A stretch of 64,000 bases of DNA from Pteria penguin (taxonomy: Eukaryota; Mollusca; Bivalvia; Pterioida; Pteriidae). Shown here one piece after another: positions 45,312 through 57,622 of the stretch. The translations under genes were made by a program, and so were the position numbers. The DNA is taken from NCBI GenBank assembly GCA_035048485.1, contig CM068589.1, positions 6,504,224 to 6,568,223 of the forward strand. The letters are read 5' to 3'. Position 1 is the first letter of the stretch. Each line of letters opens with the position of its first letter. The notes beneath the pieces are model-generated. The model searched no databases and had not been told where the DNA came from. It saw only the letters and a program-made list of their open reading frames with translations.

Positions 45312-47752
45312 CTAAAGGAGAAATGAGGTGAAAGCAATTTCAAAACATGCAGACATGCATATAAAGCAACTAATATACCACATGCTTTGACGGATTCTGA
45401 TGGCAAAATGAAACTTCTCATGTGTACAAATGCAGTTATAAAACTTCAATGCAACATATAAACAAAAAAAAATAACAATGTAAAAATCAGATATTTAAAA
45501 TACAGGAGACAAAGCAAAAACCATGTCATCTTCATGTAATGGTAAACAAAACCATGTTATATTCATGTAACAGTCAACAGAAACCATGTCATATCTATGA
45601 AACAGTCAACAGAAACCATGTCATATTTATGTAATGGTCAACAGAAACCATGTTTTATTCATGCAAGTCAACAAAAGCCATGTAAAATTCCTGTAACAGT
45701 CATCAAAACCATGTCATATTCATGCAAGTCAACAAAAACTATGTTATATTCATGTAACAGTCAACAATAACCATGTCATATTCATGCATTAACAGTCAAC
45801 AAAAACCATGTCTATTCATTTAGCAGTCAACATAATATTTATTTCACTTTATGCAAATCACTTCAGACATACCATAATCACATGTTTATTGCATTATAAC
45901 ATTGTGTAGAATCCTCCATTTGGGTAGTTGGTAATAATATACTAACTATCACGCTTTCTACACCAATCTTCAGCCACTTATCCTTTATCTGGAGGTTTCC
46001 AAACTTTATACAAATCTTAAAGTAATTGTATTACACCTATTACAAATGATCATTGTAAAAAAAACACTTGGAACATAATGGTAGCGAAGGGACAAACACA
46101 ATGGATTTGACATTAACAATTGTACATTCTCCAAAAACCACTAAATAAAGGCAAGGTGGCTCAAAATTCCTGCATACAGTTCTTTGTCGTTGTAAAACAC
46201 AACTGCTAAGGATTTTCCCATTTTCCCAACTAGGGGGAACTATGCACTAATTTTTAATGCTGTTTTTACCCTACTGTCAATTAAGTGTATACATGTATTC
46301 CATTACCATATATTTTGATCATTCAGTAAATAAAAGGGGTTGGAATGGAAATGAGTTCTAAACTAGTTCAAGGGAAAGATACATGAAAAAGTCTGTATCT
46401 ACCATTACTGTTAATGATTTCAATGTATTAGTATTTCTTACTTGTCCTAACTACAAAAGAAAATTAAAGAATTTAGTTTTAAATAGAAAGGGGGGGGGAG
46501 GGGGGGGGAGTTAAAACTTTAATTTACAAAATAACTTTACATTTTGTTTCCACAGAAAAGACTAACTGGGAAAATTGAAAGGACTTGACACAACTGTATT
46601 AAAGGCTGATAAGAGGGGGAGTTATCTGCCCTTGTTCATTTAGGTAGTGTGTGAGAGTGGAGAAACAGTAGTAGAAAACTTAAACTGACTGTTCTTATCA
46701 ATACTGTCTACTGACCACGACAAGGTATTGATAATGTAATAGCATACACCTTTATTTACCTCACCATAACATACATAAATCAAGAGAGTTCATATCAAGG
46801 GCAGATAATTCACCAAACTGGATTCTCCTATTCCTAGGTCAAACATGTACTTACATATCTATCAAATGACAGTGGGAAGGGGGTTTCGGAATGAATCTTT
46901 TCCAATGTAGAAATGCTAATCTGTAAAATAACCCCCGAAAAAAGTTTTATGATGGAAAAGTCCCGGAAGAAAAGCTAGGTGTAGTGCATGTGGAACAAGA
47001 ACTTATTTGTTCAACAATTATTTGATCTTTTTCCTCTTTTATTATTTTTAATAATTTTTATTCTAGAAGTAGTATTTGGAAGAGGGGGGGGGGTATTTAA
47101 AAAGTTGATTTACAGTTTTGTTTCTCAGAAGAGATTTATTAGGAAAAGCAGTTTGACTGGGATACAACTTTATACCTTTATGAAAAATGTACTTAACTCT
47201 TTATCAAATGACAACAGGAAGTGGATTTCATTACATGAAATTTGTAAGGACGAAATGTTATTCCTTAAAAGAAACCAAAGAAGAGATGGTGATGCAGGAA
47301 AAGAATCAGAAGAAAGAAGTATGGTGCATGTGAAATAACTGTAAATGAAGTTTGCAACTTTGCTGATGAAATTTTCAGGCACTTATGACATTCAGACTGC
47401 CATTGAGTGAATCAATGAATGCAATTTAATTGGCTTATTACCAATTGATCTCTAAACAATTTAATTTGCTAATGATGTTTATACACAAATTTTAGCACTA
47501 TATCTAAACTCTGATTTATTGAAATGAACATACATTAAAGTGTAAAACTGGAGAGATAAGGACAAAATTTCAAAACACCACTTCCATCAACTAAACATTC
47601 TAAATATGCAGAAACTAAGAGTCTGGATGTATTATTAACCATAGAATTTCTTTTGAAATCTTCCTTTGTTTTGCCGTGTTAGACTACCTCTATTTAGACT
47701 ATTGTACAGTACTACCAGATTATGTAAATGTACATAATGTTGCGGATCTTAC
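45312..47752 (-). other. Intron between Ig12 and Ig13
   Basis: This 2,441 bp phase-1 intron contains the 30 bp degenerate array at 45515-45835, poly-G tracts near 46.49 and 47.08 kb, and two similar segments (about 46.48-46.98 and 47.08-47.34 kb) that both follow a poly-G run and share tcaaatgaca and gtgcatgtg. Nothing coding is supported. Confidence 0.65.
45515..45835. repeat. Degenerate minisatellite, about 30 bp unit
   Basis: Variants of agtcaacagaaaccatgtca followed by tattcatgtaac repeat about ten times. Confidence 0.85.
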
Positions 47753-48052
47753 CTCCAATTACATTCAGCGTTGTGTTAGCCGGAGATGATGAACCCACTG
47801 AATTGGTTGCCACGCATGAGTAAGTTCCACTATCGGATGTCTGGACATTGCTAATGGTTAGCGAGGGCGTGCTAACAGTACCACCTGAATACCTTGACAG
47901 CTGAACGTTTATCGTCGTCACTACGCCATTCGATGAGCGTCGCCAAGTGATACTGGATGCAGATGGCGTAGAAGAAACAAAGCATTGCAGAGTGACTGAA
48001 TTACCAATGTTAATGTTGTACTGGCTCTGGGAAACAGAGGTCTGAGGCAGAT
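47753..48052 (-). CDS. Ig12 exon, Ig-like domain (single exon)
   Basis: This 300 bp exon has acceptor atttgtag|atctgc and donor ggag|gtaaga, both phase 1. It reads L-P-Q-T-S-V-S, VTLQC, SITWRR, RYSGG then TPSLTI, D-S-G-T-Y-S-C-V-A-T-N and LNVIG. One sequon (NTT). It is the 3' member of the third exon pair (with Ig11, 455 bp intron). D-S-G rather than D-E-G is shared with the 3' members Ig10 and Ig14. Confidence 0.94.
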
Positions 48053-48507
48053 CTACAAATATTTTAATTAGTGCAAAAATCACACACACAAACTAGTACT
48101 AACGTTAGCTTTTGTTATTCCTTATTTTCTCTGTGACCAACAAAACTTGATTCTTCAATTTAAAGCAACTGGGTATATTTCTGTCAAACAAATAAAAACT
48201 GATTTTCAATTAAATATTTTAGTTTTTCTAACACCCAAATATACAAATTCAAAGAATCTTGCTTTATGGTCAATTAATTATACAAAACAATTCTCTCTTT
48301 ATTATAAACATTTTCGTTTAACATCTCTTTCCTCCTAATTTTGCAAAAAGGTATAAAAAATTTATAATTGGAAATGTCATCCTCATTCTCTCAGGAAATA
48401 CACACAAATAGCGAAAATATGTTTATAATTAGAGAGAATTGCATATTCTTTCGAATAAATAAACGCTCACATCATGTCAGTTAACCGTGCTGTCACACAT
48501 GACTTAC

Positions 48508-48819
48508 CCCCGATGACGTCAAGCGTAATGGGGCTCCCTTGAGCGGAACCCACAGAGTTAAGAGCATTACAAATGTATGTCCCTTCGTCTGACAATGTCA
48601 GAGAAGATACAATCAAGGAGGCACTATTGGTAGTGACCCCAGAGTATTTTGCTGATGACAACACCGATGTCGAGGTGATATTGAAGGCTACACTGTTTAA
48701 GGTCACAGTCCAATAAACAGTAGTGACAGAAGGAGTTGCGCTTGCTGAGCACTGAAGCGTGACAGTTGAGCCGTAGTTTTGTGAATAGAAGGTTTGAGGG
48801 ATGACAACGCTGGGAGTAT
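48508..48819 (-). CDS. Ig11 exon, Ig-like domain (single exon, long form)
   Basis: This 312 bp exon has acceptor ccttcaag|atactc and donor gggg|gtaagt, both phase 1. It reads T-P-S-V-V-I-P, VTLQC, TVYWTV, KYSGV then SASLIV, D-E-G-T-Y-I-C-N-A-L-N and LDVIG. The C'-D loop is three or four residues longer than usual, and the PSLTI core is changed to ASLIV, making this the most divergent unsplit domain in the right half. One sequon (NIT). Confidence 0.93.
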
Positions 48820-49569
48820 CTTGAAGGAAAAGAAAGCATGCTATAAGATTTCTATGGGAGAACAAAAAAGGAACAGAACAGGTGTTCACATTACAAGAAA
48901 TATTGGACTGCCCCACAAGTAGAATTTATCTCATAAAGAGCCTGCAGAGCTGTTTTCTTGTTATGGTCAAAATTTCTCAAGATTATCACAATGTTGATGC
49001 AGTAGCAACAATTACCTTTTTCAAGATTGTTTCAGTGTAACTTAATGTATTTCAAGTAGAGTTACCTCCCTTTCAAAAAAGAAAACTCAAGTTAGATCCC
49101 TCCCTATGATTTCTATAAAAAAAAACTTCCAGCAAAAGCAGATGTTTTTTTCTGTAGCCAAATTAAACATCTTTATAAATCTCTGAACTAGGTGGATGAG
49201 ATACCTCTATCAACATAGAACATTTCATATCCATACATATAAGGTGTACATAATACACACGTTAGTTATCAATGCAATGTACAATTTATCTTTCCTTATT
49301 AACCATGAAATGAACACATATAATATCAAATTTAATCTTGATATTGAAAAATATATAAATTGCAAATATTACAAAAAAACAATTAGAAAATATATCAAAA
49401 TAAAATTATTGAAAAAAAAAACACCACACCATTAAGAAACTTTAGATAATGCTATATAAAAAACATACCAATCAAGTAGAAAAATTGAGAAAATTAGAAG
49501 TTCTTTACTTGTTATTTCATTAGATACAGAGAAGAGCTACTGATGTTAATCATTTTGAAACATGTATAA

Positions 49570-49795
49570 TGTATGTGGCACTCGCTTTTCACCAATGGGA
49601 CGCAGGTTCAATTCCTAGTGTGGTGCGCAAAATGGTGGGGTTAACACCAATCCGGCTTTGTGGGTTTTCTCCGGGTACCCCGGTTTCCTCCCACACAAAC
49701 GACACCCTACGTAAAGATCTGTGCCAACGAGCAAGATTTACATGTATATAAGTTTTTAAGTTGTTTCTTTATCGTTGTAAAATAAATAAAGTTTA
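49570..49795 (+). mobile_element. SINE-like element with box B and gggttttctccgggtacccc motif
   Basis: The plus strand has a tRNA-like head (tggcactcgctt, then box B-like ggttcaattcc), a body with ggttaacaccaatccggctt and ggtttcctcccacac, and a tail gtaaaataaataaagttt. The body motif is, to my knowledge, widespread in mollusc genomes. The short repeat acatgtata occurs on both sides (near 49560 and 49740) but the second copy lies before the tail, so it is probably not the target duplication. Confidence 0.7.
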
Positions 49796-51259
49796 AGTTT
49801 AAATTGAATAGATGTATAATTAATGGAAAATAAACACATTTTTATGTGAGATAATGTAATGTTAAATAATGATACGATAATTTTTGATTATTTTTGTAAT
49901 TTTCACACATGATGTTTTTATTATTAAAATTATGTGCTAGCATATGTTAATAATATAAGTGCAGACTTACACAAAATATTTCTTATTTTCATTTTTTGAT
50001 AAACATTTAATCTTTTTAAGACTTTTGATATGTTTAATTCATAGATTTTTAGAACGGCTTATTTCCATGATTTATTGCTTACTACTTATAGTTTTGCTTA
50101 TAAAATGACGAGAGTCAGACTTGATAGATGGTTTGGCGGGTAGACAATCTGGAATCTATGCTCAGGTGAGCCACTCACTGCCCACTGTGTATAAGTTACA
50201 GCAGGTAACCTTCCTGCTGCACTGTTTTTCTAATTCATGAAAACAAAGTGGTAATCATGGTAGAGTTTATAGTTTCTTGAGGTGGGAAGGAGTTCTGATC
50301 CCTATCAGTGTCAGAGTCACGATTATTTCCTGTACTTTTATCATGGTAACCGATGTATTACTATGGAAGGCACAGGAAAACTCAGTGGTGTAACATTTCA
50401 CTGAATGGCTGTAGCTGCCATAGCTGTTTAAATGAGCGACCATATGAGACTAAAGGGAGCAGATCCAAAACCTCACTGTGCCAGTCAACAACTAAGTCAA
50501 AGGACATTCCATGAGAGGGAATAAAATTGGGCAATAACTACCAGACAGTAGCAAAGTCACTAAGAATAATACTAAAAAAGAAGCAATGATAGTACCAAAC
50601 AGCGAATACTAAATTTCTTAAATGCAATACTGAATACGGGGTAGTCGACAACCCCTTGATGGCACCAAATGGCAAACGGTAGCAAGGTCGTTACGTACAA
50701 TACTAAACAAGGGAACAATTACTGATAATAATAGTCAAAATAACCATACACAGATCATGTTCTAGATCCTCAAAAATCCTCTATTCTAATGGGTTTTTTT
50801 AAATGGCATCTTTCCTTATACATATTGTATGCTCTTAGATTGACTTTTCTGTTGCGTGTTGCAGTGTTTTGCTAGTGTTAATCCTACATAGAGTGAGGGC
50901 ATCAAAACAGTATTAATTCTGATTTAAACCACACTGCCACAGCGTTATCCAAAACTTTCTTCTTCACTATACCATGAGAAACCATGAATTACAAGATTAT
51001 ATTAGTGAATACATGCAACATGTAAATTACAACACCAAACCGATTGAAATTAGGCCCCAACAAAAAAACAAAAAGTTATTAAAAAAAAATTACATGCATT
51101 TGAGATGAATAAAGCATATCAGCACAACCAAAAACCTATCTGTTAGGATGATATGACTCCAGGGTTCTCAAAAACAACTTAAGTCTGCCTCCAGTTTAAA
51201 ACAGATAGTGCCTTAGTTCTGCATGCCTGTAACAAGGTCAGGAATGTGCCATGCAGCAA

Positions 51260-51372
51260 CAACAGTTACCATATCCCGATGCCATGTGCCGATGGCAGTT
51301 GCCATGTACCAATGGCATGTGCCACTGGCAGTTACCATGTATTGTGACATGTGCCATGTGCCGATGGCATTC
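51260..51372. repeat. Short interspersed repeat of atgtgccgatggca
   Basis: Variants of gccatgtgccgatggcagtt recur about six times without strict spacing. Confidence 0.7.
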
Positions 51373-51649
51373 TGAAACTCAGAGGAAGATTCTGTTTTAT
51401 TCGCTGCAAGGGAATACAGAATAACAAATGTAACGAACTGACATTTTTAGGTCCTCGTAATATATTTTCTTTTTCATACTGCTGGTTTTGTAACTGTTGG
51501 AGTCACCACAGATGGCAAAGTCCCAGATAGTACATGTAAACACCACATTTTGAGAACCCTGTTTGATGGCGTATACTTAATATGTTATTGCTACTGGTTA
51601 CTAATATCAATCTAGCCATGCAACATTCTATTTATAGATTTCTACTCAC

Positions 51650-51955
51650 TACCAATGACATTGACAGTGGTCTGCCCGCTGAGAGCGGTTCCTGCAGCAT
51701 TGGTTGCCGAACACACATAGAAACCAGAGTCTGATTGGACCAAATTGAATATCGTCAATGAGGGATTGTTTATTGTGCCTCCAGAATATTTGCTTGGATT
51801 TCCAGCAATGTTCAAAGAAGTTGATTGGCTGTTTACTATGTGTTGCCATGCAACCGATGTGGCACTTGGATTTGATTGGACGACACAGTTGATGGTGAGG
51901 GTGTCACCAAATGTCGGCGTATAGGAAGATGTAGGAATGTTGACTTGCGGTGTAC
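51650..51955 (-). CDS. Ig10 exon, Ig-like domain (single exon, no internal Met)
   Basis: This 306 bp exon lacks a Met-led frame; it is seen only by translating from the acceptor cctattag|gtacac to the donor ggta|gtgagt, both phase 1. It reads T-P-Q-V-N-I-P, LTINC, SVAWQH, KYSGG then NPSLTI, L-V-Q-S-D-S-G-F-Y-V-C-S-A-T-N and VNVIG. Its F-strand region (NLVQSD) is shared with Ig8. It is the 3' member of the second exon pair (with Ig9, 432 bp intron). Confidence 0.93.
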
Positions 51956-52387
51956 CTAATAGGAAAATTTTAAAGTAGCTAGCCTAATGTGAAAGTAGCA
52001 TGTCTAAAGTGAAAGTAGCAAGGTATAGCTCATCTCTAGCATGTGAATTATGTGCTTTTAAAACATCAGAACTTAAAGAATAGTGAACTTCTTAAACTAT
52101 ACTTCATCATATGTTTTAGAAACAGATCAGACAATGAGGATTTCACTTTAAATCATCAGGTTTTTTTAAGGGTCTTTTACAGAAATACAATTTTTACATG
52201 GGCTGATCAACTTATTCTTTGAATGTCAAGATTGTGATAACTATTGATCCTTTTTATCAACTTACAAAGCAAATGTACCAATTTCATATGTATGCATTCA
52301 GTGTATGTTAGATTTTTTTTTAAATTGATTAAGTATCTTTTCATGTAAGAACCAAACACACACACACAAAATTAATCTTCAACCTAC

Positions 52388-52690
52388 TTCCAACCACATC
52401 GAGGAAAGTATCTCCACTCAAAGTTGTCCCCACACTGTTGGTGGCCCCACATTTATAAGATCCCTCATCTGAGAAATCTACGGAAGTGACAGTAAGGGAA
52501 GGCTGCGATGGCGTACCACCACTGTACCTGGAGTTGCCACTTACTGACAGCATTGTATCGACGCCACTCACCACTCGATACCATGTTATGGAGGTGGCGC
52601 TAGGGGTTGCAGAAACTAAACACACTATGGTGACGCTGCCAGCGTAGTTGACAGGGTAGGAGGAACTTGGTATAGAGACACTAGGAGCAC
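52388..52690 (-). CDS. Ig9 exon, Ig-like domain (single exon)
   Basis: This 303 bp exon has acceptor ttatgtag|gtgctc and a less usual donor ggaa|gtaggt, both phase 1. It reads A-P-S-V-S-I-P, VTIVC, SITWYR, RYSGG then QPSLTV, D-E-G-S-Y-K-C-G-A-T-N and LDVVG. Residues before the only Met include the A and B strands. It is the 5' member of the second exon pair. Confidence 0.93.
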
Positions 52691-54713
52691 CTACATAAAA
52701 GATGGTTTACTAACATCCTGGGACTTGATGCAGCAGTGATGTGCCTTAATTGGCTTATTTTATGCTAACACTGCATTTGGTATTTGACCATCAAAAATTG
52801 AACAAAATGGAAAATATACCACCATTTATTTATCTTAACTTGTAATTAAAAACTTGTTCTGACCAAATTTATTTCAAAATAGCAGTAGGATGGTAGAGAT
52901 GCCAAAATATTTCTCCATTTTATTTATATATATATTTTGTTTGTTTTGTTTTGTTTGTTTGTTTGTTTATTCAAATTCCACTTTTTTATTTTCCTTTCAT
53001 TTTTTTTTTTTTTTTGGCGGGTAGTAGATTTTCTAAAAAGTATTAAGAAATTAGAACAACATGTATTAAAAGTTTCATTAATATTCATTATTTTTTATAC
53101 AGTGTTACATCTCTACCACACTTTTACCAGTTATCTCCCTTTCCATGATAAACCATCACTGATTATACAAATCTTTATGTAAGATACTGCGACCCTCGAC
53201 TATAGAATATGAATGTTGAGCGTCAAATTTCAAATACAGTGTTAAATGCACAGCACTTTAACATCTTGTCCCTTGATTTCTTTCAAATCAAACCGGAAAT
53301 ATGAGGTCACAGTTCATAAAAGTAACTTTGAGGTTTAAAGACAAATATATAAAGAAATAAAAAACTTCAAAATGAAGCATATAATACTATCATTAATGTT
53401 CAATACAACAACTCTGGTTATAATGAATATTTCAATTACATATTTTATTGATTGTAATGTTTCAAAAGACAGCAGTAAGCTTTTTCCAGTTTGATATGAA
53501 TTATTAGCTACAGAAAATATCGCATGCAAAAATAATGAGGATTCAGGTAGAACATGCTGCAGGAGGCATATGCAAGAAGGATACATCTTATTGAATTATA
53601 AAACTACAGCATGCAAGGAAAGATAACTCTTCATAGTATAATTGATAGAAGGAATGATAGAATGCTAAGGGGTATAACTCTCACAAAGTTTGACTCAATG
53701 TCTCTTCATATCACAATTTTTGCAAGCCTGTACATAAATGCATATATATCCCTCCAAATTTGTCAAAATAATACAAGAAATCAGCTGAAATAAATTCAAA
53801 ACATTAGCTGAAAAGAAAGATACAAATGTTACCAAGAACATAAAAATACTGGTACCACACAAAGCTATAAATGCTCAATATTTCATTCACGTCTATACCA
53901 TTGATGACAATTATCGCGAGTAGTTTACAGCTAACGATGCTCTACTTTCATCAGTCTTTATCTTATACCGCGATGAAACGAGAGGTTTTTATCTACAACG
54001 CTCTATACTGCCAGTAGAAGGAAGTGCAGTGTCAACAAATAAATTGATGATTCTCCTAATTCTTTAGTTACAAAACTTAAGCCATAAGACTTGCTAATCA
54101 TTCTGCATGTTTGACCTATACCTGACCTATACCTGACCTGTGATGCTGTAACTGTTATTATCTCATTAATAATGAAATGGTAATCGAAGATGCAGACATG
54201 TTAAATATATAGATAAAACCCATACATACAGAAATATATAGATAAAACCCATACATACAGAAATATATACACAAAACCCATACATATATATAGTGAGTAT
54301 ATAGGTACAACAGTATATAAAGTAAGATATGAAAGTAACACATGTCTGCAAACAGAAAATGAAAGTACAGCATGTAGTGGCAAATGGAAAGGAAAAAACT
54401 CCATCACGCTCCTAAAATAACATAAAACTATATACGATATACGATGATTAATATGATGGTATGATAAATCATGGAATTCTTCTGGATCATAAAGCTAATA
54501 TGATATGGTAATGTTAGAAGGCATTTGTGGAGAAAGTCGGAAGCAGTCAAGTTTGTTACTTTGCAAAAACAAAGAGAACTCTTCAGTATTAGAAGTTATA
54601 TTCACTCATGTCATAAAACCAAGTGCCTGAATAAAACTCAGTGGAGCTCTTCAATGATTAAGGTGGAATTAACATCCACATCATGTGATCACAAGTGAGT
54701 GCTCTATACTCAC
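52691..54713 (-). other. Intron between Ig8 and Ig9
   Basis: This 2,023 bp phase-1 intron has a T-rich and TTTG-repeat stretch near 52.94 kb and a 31 bp repeat near 54.2 kb. Nothing else is recognised. Confidence 0.7.
54215..54292. repeat. About 31 bp tandem repeat, 2-3 copies
   Basis: The string aaaacccatacatacagaaa followed by tatatagat repeats in a row; overlapping minus-strand open frames (VWVLSIYFCMYGF) come from it. Confidence 0.85.
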
Positions 54714-55019
54714 TGCCCACTACATCTAAAAATGCTGTAACGCTCGTTCCCGTGCCAACAATATTGGTAGCCTGGCATAAATAATTTCCCTCGTCAGATT
54801 GAACCAGATTATTAATGGTCAGGGAGGGTGTGTTAAGGTTTCCATTATTGTACTTTGACGACCCGGACGGATCAATGGTAGTAGAGACACCATTAGGGAG
54901 GATTCGTTTCCAGGTAACGATGAAAGCAGATGGTTCAGAGGTCACCCGACACTCTATAATGGCTTGGTCACCAAGGATACCAGTGTAGGTAGCGACAGGG
55001 ATAGTAACAACAGGTGTGT
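54714..55019 (-). CDS. Ig8 exon, Ig-like domain (single exon)
   Basis: This 306 bp exon has acceptor aactctcag|acacac and donor ggca|gtgagt, both phase 1. It reads T-P-V-V-T-I-P, AIIEC, IVTWKR, KYNNG then TPSLTI, L-V-Q-S-D-E-G-N-Y-L-C-Q-A-T-N and LDVVG. The SGG of the family motif is changed to NNG. It is the 3' member of the first exon pair (with Ig7, 461 bp intron). Confidence 0.93.
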
Positions 55020-55480
55020 CTGAGAGTTACAAAAAAGACTAGAATTTTTATATGTAATTGGATAAAAAAGTTAATTCATTAGAAAAGGATTTGTTCAGGA
55101 TAAAAACAAACTGATTCCAAATATTGCAGAGGTATAATGAAGTTTTGTTTCTTAGATTGTAATAAAATTATTAAAACCATCATCTTTTTGTCTGTATATG
55201 TCTAAGTATATTTACTAAATACAAAATATGAATTTTCTCACGTTAAAATTATTTTTCTTTAGAATTGTTCAAGTCACTGAACAAAAAGGATAAAAGATGG
55301 GTGTTCATTAATAGAATCAGAAAAAAATTAGAAAAAAATATTTCAGGCAGTAGGGCTTAAGTAATGTAAGTTGACATTATACTTTAAAAAGGTCAAGGGG
55401 AAGGGTCATTATCTTAGTTACCATTCAAAGGAGCAGTAATTATTCAAGTCAAATTATACAGAGAGATTTGTTTTACTCAC

Positions 55481-55786
55481 TTCCCAAAACATCTAGATAT
55501 ATATCGGCACCGGTCCCTACGCCTGCATCGTTAGTGGCCGAGCACACATAAACCCCTTCATCAGATGTGGCTATGTTATTTACTGTAAGAGAGGGTTCTG
55601 ATACAGTCCCTCCACTATATTTAGTGGACCCTGCACTCAATCCTATGACAGATGTGACTCCGCTTACTGTGCGTTGCCAGGTAACGGAAGAAATAGACGA
55701 GGAAGAAGAAATATTACAGAGAAGCGTTACACTATCCCCTACAGAAGCTGTGTAGGTCAGATTGCTGGCATCTATGGAAGGCAAAG
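55481..55786 (-). CDS. Ig7 exon, Ig-like domain (single exon)
   Basis: This 306 bp exon has acceptor attttttag-type (tatttttag|ctttgc) and donor ggaa|gtgagt, both phase 1. It reads L-P-S-I-D-A, VTLLC, SVTWQR, KYSGG then EPSLTV, D-E-G-V-Y-V-C-S-A-T-N and LDVLG. Sequons NLT and NIS. A 55 bp duplication copies the start of the exon and its acceptor into the intron, so a second candidate AG exists 55 bp upstream; using it would shift the frame. Confidence 0.93.
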
Positions 55787-55858
55787 CTAAAAATAAGCAA
55801 AACGACATAGGTCAGATTGCTTACAACTATGGCAGGCAAAGCTAAAAATAAGCAAAAA
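55753..55858 (-). repeat. 55 bp tandem duplication across the Ig7 splice acceptor
   Basis: The block taggtcagattgct ... gcaaagctaaaaataagcaa occurs at 55753 and again at 55808, an offset of 55. The second copy has a few changes. It duplicates the first exon bases and the ag acceptor (cttatttttag|ctttgcc on the minus strand). Confidence 0.92.
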
Positions 55859-57622
55859 GAAGTGCTCAAATTTAAAAAAAAAAAAACAGACTTCCTAACT
55901 CCAATTCATATTTCTAAGATTATTTTTCTGTAAATTTATCGATGTTTTCGAACTCACATAAAAACATTCTGAAATTTCCTATTATACAAAGTTAAATTTA
56001 CCTTATCAAATTTTACATTAATGTATTTACTTTTTATTTCACATTAAACATTTTGAGCACTTCTCTTTCCATTAAAGATGAAGACTACAGTACCTTAACC
56101 TTTTGTTATATTGCGCCATACATGACATTTTAACAATAAATAATAAACTTGTGTGGAAGCTTTGACAAAAGCTCTTGATACAAACCCTTCAGAAATCCAT
56201 TAATGAAAATCACAAGTAGGGATTGTATCATGATCATTTTTAACAAAATCATCAGGAAATGAACATATATTATGTAACAATCAGGGACCACTTCCTCAGC
56301 CATGTCATGTATGAATCAATAGCGACATATTTCTCTGTTCTAGATGTATACATGTATTATAAATACAAGGGTATCATACTCTGTCATGATATAGCAAGTT
56401 GCTATTGTGGAAGTCAGAGTAATATACTAGCAACTACACTATACATGTATGTGTGCAATGCACAGAAAGTAGAATGACATGTGAATAAAGCACACAAATA
56501 ATGTCGCATGTATCACTCTGATTACATGGCGATCATGATGCAAAGAAAGGAGAATGACATGTGAATAAAGCACACAAATAATGTCGCATGTATCACTGAT
56601 TACATGGCAATCATGATGCACAGAAAGGAGAATGACACGTGAATAAAGCACACAAATAATGTCCCATGTACCACTCTGATTACATGGCGATCATGATGCA
56701 CAGAAAGGAGAATGACGTGAATAAAGCACACAAATAATGTCCCATGTACCACTCTGATTACATGGCGATCATGATGCACAGAAAGGAGAATGACATGTGA
56801 ATAAAGCACACAAATAATGTCCCATGTACCACTCTGATTACATGGCAATCATGATGCACAGAAAGGAGAATGACATGTGAATAAAGCACAAATAATGTCC
56901 CATGTACCACTCTGATTACATGGCGATCATGATGCAGAGAGGGAAAAACAGTATAAAAATGAACAAGTGTAAATTATATAACATTATATGGTCAAGAATA
57001 AGATGTGGAGACTGTACAGAGAAAAGTTAATGTAACTACAATACCACAATCATATAAATGATACCTGATTAACAATCAAATGAGGTGACCAATCACCAAG
57101 CAGAAGAAACATGTTAAATATTTAGGCACAGAAAATCCCCCCTTTTTTTGAGTGACCTTCTAAAATCATGCTACATACAAAAAATTAAGTTCCATTCTGG
57201 CCTCCAAATATAGATAATATTGGGTTCTGTCACCTCCTTTTCCTTTTTAATTTGCTTCGAAGAAAAATATATTGTCAGCATGAATGAATAATAATACTAT
57301 AAATATGGCGTATTACGATGAAGTATGTGTAATATAATAAACTAACTTAAATTCTTTGACTAGACAGAATACGCTAAGAAATATCATAGTATTTAAAGCA
57401 ATACATGATATTCACTACGATGAAATGTTGACATGTACAATAAATGGCAGACATATGTATTCATCAGCTGTATGACCTTGGGTTGATTTTATTCTTAATA
57501 GTAAGACTGAACCCTTCCATTCTATTAACCACGCAGTATGACAAAATGATTCCCCAGAATTTTTCCAATTTTAAGTTTGGTATGAGATATGATAGATTCA
57601 CCCTTCACCTTTGCGTACTTAC
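55787..57622 (-). other. Intron between Ig6 and Ig7
   Basis: This 1,836 bp phase-1 intron contains the duplicated acceptor segment at its 3' end and the 79 bp array at 56440-56940. Otherwise nothing is recognised. Confidence 0.75.
56440..56940. repeat. 79 bp minisatellite, about 6 copies
   Basis: The unit runs gaatgacatgtgaataaagc, acacaaataatgtcccatgt, accactctgattacatggcg, atcatgatgcacagaaagga. Six copies differ by small deletions and substitutions. Minus-strand open frames (CVLYSHVILLSVHHDRHVI) are products of the repeat. Confidence 0.93.

Larger units (their letters stand above)
48820..51649 (-). other. Intron between Ig10 and Ig11
   Basis: This 2,830 bp phase-1 intron contains a SINE at 49570-49795 and a short atgtgccgatggca-type repeat near 51.26-51.37 kb. 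The rest is AT-rich with nothing recognised. Confidence 0.7.

Noticed and set aside
46988..47338. Plus-strand open frame of 116 codons with a hydrophobic N-terminus
   Set aside because: It spans a T-rich tract and a poly-G run in an AT-rich intron, and nothing in it is recognisable; chance is more likely.
51649..51849. Minus-strand open frame of 66 codons over Ig10
   Set aside because: It is out of frame with the Ig domain; the correct frame (51650-51955) reads a complete Ig domain but has no Met.
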